Positions 1 to 5,262 of a stretch of DNA of 10,150 bases are shown here, one piece after another (within the stretch, counting starts at the first letter, position 1; each line of letters opens with the position of its first letter). Both the position numbers and the translations under genes were made by a program. The notes beneath the pieces were generated by a model. The model made no database searches. It had not been told where the DNA came from and saw only the letters and a program-made list of their open reading frames with translations. Source of the DNA: an uncultured Mailhella sp. (GTDB lineage: Bacteria > Desulfobacterota > Desulfovibrionia > Desulfovibrionales > Desulfovibrionaceae); NCBI GenBank assembly GCA_944324625.1, contig CALUWZ010000058.1, positions 1 through 10,150 of the forward strand. Reading direction: 5' to 3'.

Positions 1-1
1 A

Positions 2-706
2 TTTATTGAACATGACCTTGGTGAAGAAGGCAAGAAAAAAGCCGTTCTCGTGGTTTCCACTTCTGACCGCTCATCCATGGAACGCCTGAAAGCCGCCTAC
101 ACCGCCACAGCTATTGCGGAATATTTCCGCGACCAAAACAAAAAAGTCCTGCTTATGATGGATTCCGTCACCCGTTTCGGCCGTGCCCAGCGTGAAATCG
201 GTCTTGCCGCAGGCGAACCGCCCACCAGACGCGGTTTTCCGCCCTCTGTATTTTCCACTCTTCCGAAACTTATGGAACGGGCAGGCAATTCCGACAAAGG
301 TTCCATTACCGCCCTGTACACTGTTCTTGTGGAAGGCGACGACATGACGGAACCCATTGCCGACGAAACGCGTTCCATTTTGGACGGACATATTATTTTA
401 TCCCGCAAGCTTGCAGCAGCCAACCACTATCCCGCCATTGACGTGCAGCAGAGCGTAAGCCGCGTTATGAACGCCATTGTCAGCAAAGAACATAAAAAAA
501 TGGCTCAGGAACTGCGCAAAATTCTGGCAAAATATGCGGAAGTGGAACTTCTAGTGCAAATAGGCGAATACAAAAAAGGCTCCGACCCCGATGCCGACAA
601 TGCCCTGAATAAAATTTCCAGCATCAATGCCTTTTTAAAACAAGGGCTTGATGAAAAATCCACCTTTGAAGAAACTTTGCAGGGACTTGCCAACGCTCTG
701 AAATAA
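2..706 (+). CDS. sctN: T3SS export ATPase SctN, C-terminal part (5' truncated by window)
   Basis: Cytoplasmic hexameric ATPase that strips chaperones and unfolds substrates at the T3SS export gate. The frame is open from position 2, so the gene starts upstream; 234 residues are visible of about 430-450 usual for SctN. Visible features are the block [20 protein letters not shown], a Walker B strand ending VLLMMD (visible residues about 49-54), [20 protein letters not shown], and [15 protein letters not shown], whose SR arginine (about residue 154) sits at the arginine-finger position known from EscN/FliI. The Walker A loop lies outside the window. The GTG at 50 is an internal valine codon, because SctN-typical sequence ([10 protein letters not shown]) precedes it. 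sctO follows after 2 nt, so the two are probably translationally coupled. A flagellar FliI is excluded mainly by the neighbours sctO, sctP, sctQ and sctR. Confidence 0.95.
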   Translation, partial: FIEHDLGEEGKKKAVLVVSTSDRSSMERLKAAYTATAIAEYFRDQNKKVLLMMDSVTRFGRAQREIGLAAGEPPTRRGFPPSVFSTLPKLMERAGNSDKGSITALYTVLVEGDDMTEPIADETRSILDGHIILSRKLAAANHYPAIDVQQSVSRVMNAIVSKEHKKMAQELRKILAKYAEVELLVQIGEYKKGSDPDADNALNKISSINAFLKQGLDEKSTFEETLQGLANALK

Positions 707-708
707 TT

Positions 709-1200
709 ATGGAAAAATATCCTTTGCAAGCTTTGCTCAATGTCCGCCTATACAGGGAAAAAAACGCCCAAAATGCAGTGCGGCAGGCAGAAAATCTTTA
801 TAAGGAAAGTGCGGCCAAATGCGAAAAACAAAAAGAAGCCATACAGCAGTATCATGAATGGCGTTTGTCAGAAGAAGAAAGAAAATATACAGAAATTTTG
901 GGACATACATTAACTGTTGACGATCTGGAAAATTTCAAGCAGTATTTCAGTGCAATGAAAGCCAAAGAACTGGCTTTGGAAGAAGAACTGATGCAGCTTG
1001 AAAAAGCGCGGGAAGAAGCAAAAGCAAATATTGACATAAAAAAAGAAGAATTTAAAACTGCCAAAAAAAATACGGCAAAAATCGAAGCACACCAAAACAT
1101 CTGGAAGCAGGAAGCAAAAAAAGAACAGGAACGCCGGGAAGATTTGGAAGCGGAAGAATTTAAACCTCTGGCACCCATTGGTACGGAAAACAGCGAATAA
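709..1200 (+). CDS. sctO: T3SS stalk/chaperone-escort protein SctO (YscO/FliJ-like)
   Basis: A 163-residue protein, highly charged and almost wholly heptad-like, with coiled-coil segments at about residues 10-55 and 75-150 rich in Lys, Glu, Gln and Ala. This is the size and character of SctO (YscO, Spa13), which inserts into the SctN hexamer as a central stalk and contacts SctV. The family diverges fast, so the call rests on length, the coiled coil and the position directly after sctN. The ATG lies 2 nt after the sctN stop with no good Shine-Dalgarno, suggesting coupling. Two A-tracts (A7 at 1038-1044, A8 at 1063-1070) lie in the 3' third. The sctP frame is open beneath this end of the gene from position 1040 onward. 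Confidence 0.85.
   Translation: MEKYPLQALLNVRLYREKNAQNAVRQAENLYKESAAKCEKQKEAIQQYHEWRLSEEERKYTEILGHTLTVDDLENFKQYFSAMKAKELALEEELMQLEKAREEAKANIDIKKEEFKTAKKNTAKIEAHQNIWKQEAKKEQERREDLEAEEFKPLAPIGTENSE
1063..1070 (+). other. A8 homopolymer tract in sctO, possible slippage site
   Basis: Eight consecutive A residues lie in sctO, with a run of seven at 1038-1044 just upstream. Removing one A would move the reader into the sctP frame, which has no stop from 1040 to the sctP end, giving an SctO-SctP fusion. Adding one A would end sctO early, at a TAA around position 1162. Frame and stops were read directly; any slippage in vivo is inference. Confidence 0.25.
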
Positions 1201-1222
1201 CCTTCAGCACAGCGAGCGAGCC

Positions 1223-1822
1223 ATGAGCAACATCAAATTCGATACGGACAGACTGAATCAAATCATCCAAAATTCATCAGCTGAAAAAAATGCGCAGCAC
1301 GGTTCTGTTTCTCAGGATGACATTTCTTTTTTTGAAAGGGAACTGCAGCAAAAAGAAGAAAAAGACGAAAGCCGCAATGAACCCAAAACCTCGCCTTTTG
1401 AAAGTTTCTTTCAGGATGCCTTCAAAACAAAGGGAACAGAACAGACAGCCAATGTTTCCGCACCTTCAGCAAGTGCAGACCTTGGGGAAATCACGGAAAA
1501 AATGGTAGAACGCATTCTTGTTTCCGACCCGAAGGCAGGCGAACAGGAAATCCGCATAAAACTCAGTGACAATATTTTAAAAGACACCGAAATCAGCATA
1601 AAACGATTAAATGACGGCAGTCTGCAAATCCAATTGAGTTCAAACAACGCCAATTCACAGCAAACCCTTATTGCACAGCAGTTCGAGCTGAAAAGCCGGC
1701 TGGAGCGGCTGGAAAATACACAGGTTTCCGTTGAAGTTAACACGGACAGCCAAGAAAAAAACGATACGGAACAGCAATCCCGCGGTCTTTTTGATTTATA
1801 CGATTATTACAAAAAAGACTGA
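1223..1822 (+). CDS. sctP: Short SctP-like needle-length / substrate-specificity switch protein
   Basis: The protein is 199 residues from the ATG at 1223. A TTG at 1178 is in frame but lies inside sctO and is less likely to be the start. The N-terminal half is polar and low in order (Ser, Gln, Glu, Asn). The C-terminal part carries EIRIKLSDNILKDTEISIKR followed by LNDGSLQIQLSSNNANSQQ and a helix LKSRLERLEN. That is the layout of the FliK/YscP C-terminal switch (T3S4) domain, in which a beta hairpin precedes 'dG.l.v.f...n......l' and a helix. Position after sctN-sctO is canonical for sctP. YscP is several hundred residues long, so the ruler region here is very short. The Shine-Dalgarno is weak (GAGCGAG region, 1214-1220). 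The stop lies 3 nt from the convergent transglycosylase gene. Confidence 0.75.
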   Translation: MSNIKFDTDRLNQIIQNSSAEKNAQHGSVSQDDISFFERELQQKEEKDESRNEPKTSPFESFFQDAFKTKGTEQTANVSAPSASADLGEITEKMVERILVSDPKAGEQEIRIKLSDNILKDTEISIKRLNDGSLQIQLSSNNANSQQTLIAQQFELKSRLERLENTQVSVEVNTDSQEKNDTEQQSRGLFDLYDYYKKD

Positions 1823-1825
1823 CTC

Positions 1826-2491
1826 CTATTCATAAGCCTGCATAAAAGAAAGAACTTTTTCCACAAAATTCTGTGTTTCCTTAAACGGCGGAATCCCCTT
1901 GTATTTCAACACATTGCCTGCTCCTGCATTATAAGCGGCAAGGGCAAATTCCAAATTTCCGTCAAAATAATCAAGCTGCTGCTTCAAATACTTTGTTCCT
2001 GCAAAAACATTGTCTTTGGCATCGGCTGGCTTAGTCAGTCCCAGTTCCTTTTGGGTTTCGGGCATAATCTGCATGGCTCCCACTGCGCCTTTATGCGAAA
2101 CCGCATGAGCCACGAAATTGGATTCCGTCTTAATAACGGCCCATATCAAATTTTTTGCTATCCCATACCGCAAAGACGCTTGGGAAATAATCTCATTCCA
2201 ATCGACAGGACTGCTTTTGTCATAATAAACATCGTAACTGACCATGTGCGGCAAAACAAGAAGTCTGGCATGCGGCGAAAGGGCATAAACATCCATTTCA
2301 TCAATAAGCATTTCTTTTTTCCGCTCGGGTTTTTTGTTTTCATCCTTTCCGACAGGGGTAAGCCGTTCATAGCCGGTTTCTTCCGTACTTATTTCATAAG
2401 ATAAAATCTGTCCCTGTTCCGCAGAAAACACCGCACCCGACGGTATTGCCCAAAGCAGGCACACACTCCCCCAAAATACAGGCTTATTCAT
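1826..2491 (-). CDS. Exported lytic transglycosylase (SLT family), T3SS-associated
   Basis: A 221-residue protein that cleaves peptidoglycan glycan strands in the periplasm, most likely to let the secretion apparatus through the wall. Residues 1-24 look like a Sec signal peptide: Lys3, a hydrophobic core, and a cleavage site around VFSA/E. A charged linker (about 25-95) leads into an SLT domain at about 97-215. The catalytic Glu is at about 123 in IKTESNF, followed by GAVGAMQIMP (136-144) and AAYNAGAGNV (185-194), all standard SLT motifs. It overlaps the upstream HATPase gene by 8 nt, so translation is probably coupled. It is the last gene of the minus-strand operon, and no terminator is visible between it and sctP. 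Virulence loci often hold such an enzyme (for example IpgF or EtgA); the family call is firm, the T3SS role is by context. Confidence 0.92.
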   Translation of the reverse strand: MNKPVFWGSVCLLWAIPSGAVFSAEQGQILSYEISTEETGYERLTPVGKDENKKPERKKEMLIDEMDVYALSPHARLLVLPHMVSYDVYYDKSSPVDWNEIISQASLRYGIAKNLIWAVIKTESNFVAHAVSHKGAVGAMQIMPETQKELGLTKPADAKDNVFAGTKYLKQQLDYFDGNLEFALAAYNAGAGNVLKYKGIPPFKETQNFVEKVLSFMQAYE

Positions 2492-2909
2492 CGTTTATCT
2501 TGGAAAAAAACAGCTCTATCAAATTACTGCCGTCCGCATAACTGTATGCAAAATGCTTGACTAAGGATTTAATAAGATATATGCCGAGGCCGCCTATAGG
2601 TCTGTCTTCGGCAGAAGAAGTCAAATCAGGACTCGGCGCTTCCAAAAAAGGATTAAAAGGCTTGCCGTTGTCAGAAACCCAAAAACAAAAAAACTCCTCA
2701 TTATCAAGGAAAACTGTGCGGCAGCCCACTTCAGCCTTGCCCTGCTCGCTGTCTTCATAGGCATACATGAACACATTCACAAGCAATTCTTCGGCAGCCA
2801 GTTCGATTTTTGTACGCAAAAACTCACAGCCTTCAGGCAGATTGTCACTGATAAAAACATTGACTTTTTGCAGATTTTCCAAATTGGCAGGAACTTTCAA
2901 TACAGGCAT
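2484..2909 (-). CDS. RsbW/SpoIIAB-like HATPase (anti-sigma-type serine kinase)
   Basis: A 141-residue single-domain GHKL ATPase. Visible boxes are the N box, IELAAEELLVNVFMYAY (35-51, with E40/E41 and N45), the G1 box, VSDNGKPFNP (78-87, with D80 and G82), and the G2 box, PIGGLGIYLIKSLV (104-117). There is no DHp histidine domain or transmembrane segment, so it is not a sensor histidine kinase; the short length and D-x-G-x-P box match RsbW-type kinases. Such proteins phosphorylate a STAS partner on serine and otherwise bind a sigma factor or another target. The likely substrate is the STAS protein encoded 14 nt upstream. The 3' end overlaps the transglycosylase start by 8 nt. The bound output target is not in this window. 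Confidence 0.88.
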   Translation of the reverse strand: MPVLKVPANLENLQKVNVFISDNLPEGCEFLRTKIELAAEELLVNVFMYAYEDSEQGKAEVGCRTVFLDNEEFFCFWVSDNGKPFNPFLEAPSPDLTSSAEDRPIGGLGIYLIKSLVKHFAYSYADGSNLIELFFSKINDE

Positions 2910-2923
2910 ACGGCCTCACTTTG

Positions 2924-3253
2924 TTACAGGTTTAAGGCTTCTTCTTTGGTATTGCAGATTTTTAAAATGGAAAGAAAACTGGAAATTTTAAACACGTCAT
3001 AAACCATAGACTGCAAACCAAAAAACACCAAAACGGATTTTTTGACTTTGCTCATCTTTTCCATCATCAAAATGCCCCTGAGGCCTGCGGAACTGATATA
3101 TTCAAGTTCCGTCATATCAACCAAAACCTTGGAAAAACCTTTTTCCAGCTGTTCTTTGCAGCGTTCTTCAAAAAGAGAAACAGACGTTGCGTCCATACGG
3201 CCGCTCAGCGCCACAATGCATAATGTATCCTGTTCCGTTACGGTAATATTCAT
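2924..3253 (-). CDS. STAS-domain anti-sigma factor antagonist (RsbV/SpoIIAA-like)
   Basis: A 109-residue single STAS domain. The core reads GRMDATS (18-24), VLVDMTELEYISSAGLRGIL (43-62), then VLVFFGL (74-80) and VYDVFKIS (84-91). Ser55 in YISSAG aligns with the phosphorylated serine of RsbV (in DSTG), so it is the expected target of the adjacent HATPase kinase. The Asp before that serine in RsbV is replaced by Ser54, as in many SSAG-type STAS proteins. A strong AGGAG lies 6 nt before the ATG. It follows sctR by 19 nt and precedes the kinase gene by 14 nt, so it is co-transcribed with the export apparatus. No PP2C-type phosphatase, which would close the switch, is encoded in the window. Confidence 0.9.
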   Translation of the reverse strand: MNITVTEQDTLCIVALSGRMDATSVSLFEERCKEQLEKGFSKVLVDMTELEYISSAGLRGILMMEKMSKVKKSVLVFFGLQSMVYDVFKISSFLSILKICNTKEEALNL

Positions 3254-3272
3254 ATCTGACTCCTGACTTTCT

Positions 3273-3926
3273 TTATTGATAACTTAAAAGCAAACCTTGA
3301 CTTATTTTCAGCCAGCCGTCCAAAGTAACAAAAAGCAGCAATTTAAACGGCAGGGAAATGGTCATGGGAGAAACCATCATCATGCCCATGGCCAAAAGAA
3401 TATTGGAAATAATTAAATCTATCACAATAAACGGCAAATACAGAAAAAAACCAACCTGAAAAGCCTTGGTCAGCTCGGAAATGGTAAAAGCAGGAATTAA
3501 AATAAGAAAATTTTCTTCAGAAACAAAACTCTGTTTGTCCTTGGGCCAAATTTTTTGGGCAGTCTGTACAAAAGCCTTGGTAATGGCGGGATCTGTATTT
3601 TTCACAAGAAAATCTTTCAAAGGCCCGGAAACTTCCTGCGCCAAACCAATAGCCTGAGCAGGCTGCAGATCAACCGGTATTTCTTTTTGTTCCAAAATCC
3701 CTTTCATATCCATGCACATGGGAGCCATAATGAACAGAGTCAAAATCATGGCAAGGCCATTCATGACCATGGTGGGCGGAATCTGCTGAACCCCAAGAGC
3801 ATTGCGCACAAGCGACGTAACCACAATAATTTTTACATACGATGTAACCATCATAAGAAAAAAAGGAGCTAAGCCGAGAGAGGCAAAGCCTACAATAAAA
3901 TATACGGGATTAATTCCGCCGAACAT
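3273..3926 (-). CDS. sctR: T3SS export-gate membrane protein SctR (FliP family)
   Basis: A 217-residue inner-membrane protein, normal length for SctR, that forms the helical core of the export gate with SctS and SctT. Hydrophobic segments lie at about 8-28, 53-72, 155-185 and 188-205. Family motifs include SLVRNALGVQQIPPTMVMNG (38-57), IPAFTISELTKAFQVGFFLY (144-163), and LPFIVIDLIISNILLAMGMM (164-183) leading into VSPMTISLPFKLLLFV. It has no long N-terminal signal region, unlike many FliP proteins. AGGA lies 6 nt upstream of the ATG. sctQ ends 8 nt upstream. Unusually, sctS, sctT and sctU do not follow; a STAS gene does. Confidence 0.96.
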   Translation of the reverse strand: MFGGINPVYFIVGFASLGLAPFFLMMVTSYVKIIVVTSLVRNALGVQQIPPTMVMNGLAMILTLFIMAPMCMDMKGILEQKEIPVDLQPAQAIGLAQEVSGPLKDFLVKNTDPAITKAFVQTAQKIWPKDKQSFVSEENFLILIPAFTISELTKAFQVGFFLYLPFIVIDLIISNILLAMGMMMVSPMTISLPFKLLLFVTLDGWLKISQGLLLSYQ

Positions 3927-3934
3927 GACATATC

Positions 3935-4240
3935 CTAATGAAACAATTCGGTAATCTGTACGCCGACAGTACCGTTGATATCCACAATTTTTCCTTTGCC
4001 CGCGGCTTTTCCCTGCACCATGAGCGTAACGGGAGCAAAAAAATCCTTATCAAGGGCAAAAACATAGCCTGCTTTAATATTCTGCAGTTCCTGCAGTGAA
4101 ATAACGCGTTCATCAAGAGAAAAATGCACATTTACGCAAATATCGGAAACAGCCATGCCCTGCGGAGCATTTTCAAGGCCTTCCTCCCTGTTTTCGGCTT
4201 CAGCAGCCTGTACGGTATTTTCATCTGTATTTTGAGTCAT
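3935..4240 (-). CDS. Probable internal-start product: short SctQ (second SpoA domain)
   Basis: In the sctQ frame, an ATG at 4240 is preceded by GGGGA (4252-4248) with 7-nt spacing, a credible ribosome binding site inside the gene. The product would be 101 residues: a linker followed by the complete second SpoA domain. Yersinia YscQ-C and Salmonella SpaO-S are made by internal initiation of just this kind, and SpaO-S has nearly the same size; the short form pairs with the long form in the sorting platform. Expression here is inferred from sequence only. Confidence 0.45.
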   Translation of the reverse strand: MTQNTDENTVQAAEAENREEGLENAPQGMAVSDICVNVHFSLDERVISLQELQNIKAGYVFALDKDFFAPVTLMVQGKAAGKGKIVDINGTVGVQITELFH

Positions 4241-5128
4241 GGTGTTTTCCCCGTTATCGATATGCTGCGTACCTGCACCCTGCAAATCAGGAGCTGCCTG
4301 CACCCATCCCAAAACATTAACGCTGTATTCCCTAAATTCAGCAGAAAAATAAGCATATTCATCATAACCCGCAGTGCCTTTTTCCGCTTTCTGCACATGC
4401 GGATAAACCCGAAGCAGAGAATTCTGCCCGTAATATTCATCAAAAAGAATAATATCACCGTGTTCCAGCGCCGCAAAATCCGAAACAGGCAGAACGGTTT
4501 CGGCAAGGGAAAAATGAATCTGCACGGGAACATCAGGAACATTCAAAGCCTGTGCTGAAGGCAAAGGCAAAATGCCTGCCATTTTGTCAAGCAGGGAAAG
4601 AGCCTGCATGTCTTCGGGAATGCTGACAAAACAAAGAGAGGACCACGGCCCGTCCTTGTCAGGCTCGGCAATTTCCCATACAAAAGCCAGATACGGCTTA
4701 TCTTCACAAAAAACTTCTTCGTAACTGATATCGGCGATTTGCGCCTGTTCTCCCATTGCGCCGCAGAATTTCTGCATATACGGCAAAAGCAGGCTTTCCA
4801 GCAAAGCCTGTTTCAAAGCTTCGGGAAAAAGTCCGGAATACAGTGCGCTTAAATCCTCTGCAGTCCCGTCCTCATTTTTCACAGCAGGATGCAAAAGCAA
4901 AAAATCATCTTTTTCAAAGGCAATTTTAAATTCCGTATTGCCTGTTTTCAGTGTCAGAACAAAGGCGCATGAAGAATATTTTTTACCGAAAAGCGGTTTT
5001 AATGCTGCCTGTTTAGCGCAAAATTCAAAATTTCCCAGCAGTTCAAACCCGTAAAAGAAATTGCCGAAACGTGCGAGATACGGGGACAGGCTTTCAAATT
5101 TTTTTGTTTCAAACTGTACTGTACTCAT
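3935..5128 (-). CDS. sctQ: T3SS C-ring/sorting platform protein SctQ
   Basis: A 397-residue protein that builds the cytoplasmic sorting platform where substrates and chaperones dock. Two SpoA (FliN/FliM C-like) domains are visible: one at about residues 195-272 (VPVQIHFSLAETVLPVSDF, then GDIILFD) and one at about 323-397 (ICVNVHFSLDERVISLQELQ, GYVFALD, GKIVDINGTVGVQITEL). A polar acidic linker (about 275-320) joins them. The frame extends upstream to 5257, but the ATG at 5128 has an ideal AAGGA 6 nt before it, while the extension reads through a large hairpin with Cys/Pro-rich, unlikely protein. An internal ATG at 4240 probably yields the C-terminal domain alone. It lies downstream of the giant chaperone-linked gene, with sctR next. 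Confidence 0.88.
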   Translation of the reverse strand: MSTVQFETKKFESLSPYLARFGNFFYGFELLGNFEFCAKQAALKPLFGKKYSSCAFVLTLKTGNTEFKIAFEKDDFLLLHPAVKNEDGTAEDLSALYSGLFPEALKQALLESLLLPYMQKFCGAMGEQAQIADISYEEVFCEDKPYLAFVWEIAEPDKDGPWSSLCFVSIPEDMQALSLLDKMAGILPLPSAQALNVPDVPVQIHFSLAETVLPVSDFAALEHGDIILFDEYYGQNSLLRVYPHVQKAEKGTAGYDEYAYFSAEFREYSVNVLGWVQAAPDLQGAGTQHIDNGENTMTQNTDENTVQAAEAENREEGLENAPQGMAVSDICVNVHFSLDERVISLQELQNIKAGYVFALDKDFFAPVTLMVQGKAAGKGKIVDINGTVGVQITELFH

Positions 5129-5155
5129 AAAATTTCCTTCATGCATTCCTCTTTG

Positions 5156-5184
5156 ACCATACAGTTTTTTTTGTTTAAACGCAA
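5156..5184 (-). promoter_or_regulatory. Weak sigma70-like promoter candidate before sctQ
   Basis: On the minus strand, TTGCGT (5184-5179) and TATGGT (5161-5156) are 17 nt apart, with an A8 run in the spacer. A start near 5149 would leave about 20 nt before the sctQ ATG, including its Shine-Dalgarno. The -35 match is poor (3 of 6), so this could be chance in AT-rich DNA. Confidence 0.22.
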
Positions 5185-5213
5185 GCAAATCAATAACAAT
5201 GCAGCCAGCCTTT

Positions 5214-5257
5214 ATGCATGGCAGGGCAGGCAGAAAGCTGCCTGCTTTGCCGTGCAT
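5214..5257 (-). repeat. Long inverted repeat / hairpin after the giant gene
   Basis: Arms 5214-5233 and 5238-5257 flank a 4-nt loop (5234-5237). The eight pairs next to the loop are perfect (GCAGGCAG with CTGCCTGC). Further out, 4-5-bp blocks are separated by three positions that are G-U wobbles in plus-strand RNA and C-A mismatches in minus-strand RNA. It begins about 5 nt downstream of the giant gene's TAA. No U-run follows it in the transcript (ATAAAGG follows), so it is not a classical intrinsic terminator; an mRNA 3'-end stabiliser, attenuator or processing site is more likely. Confidence 0.6.
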
Positions 5258-5262
5258 GCGGT

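Larger units (their letters stand above)
5129..5262 (-). promoter_or_regulatory. Intergenic spacer between the giant gene and sctQ
   Basis: This 134-bp gap is the largest inside the minus-strand operon. It holds, in transcript order, a long hairpin starting about 5 nt after the giant gene's stop, an AT-rich stretch with an eight-nucleotide homopolymer (5165-5172), a weak promoter-like pair, and the sctQ Shine-Dalgarno AAGGA (5139-5135). It looks like a place where transcript level or stability changes between the effector-like gene and the apparatus genes. Confidence 0.5.

Noticed and set aside
97..423. Minus-strand open frames opposite sctN
   Set aside because: They mirror highly conserved ATPase coding sequence and their own translations match nothing recognisable.
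1178..1222. TTG start for sctP
   Set aside because: It lies within sctO, lacks a convincing Shine-Dalgarno, and the extra 15 residues show nothing family-like; the ATG at 1223 is preferred.
5129..5257. Upstream extension of sctQ to an ATG at 5257
   Set aside because: The extra 43 residues would be encoded through the hairpin and look unlike SctQ; the ATG at 5128 has a much better Shine-Dalgarno.
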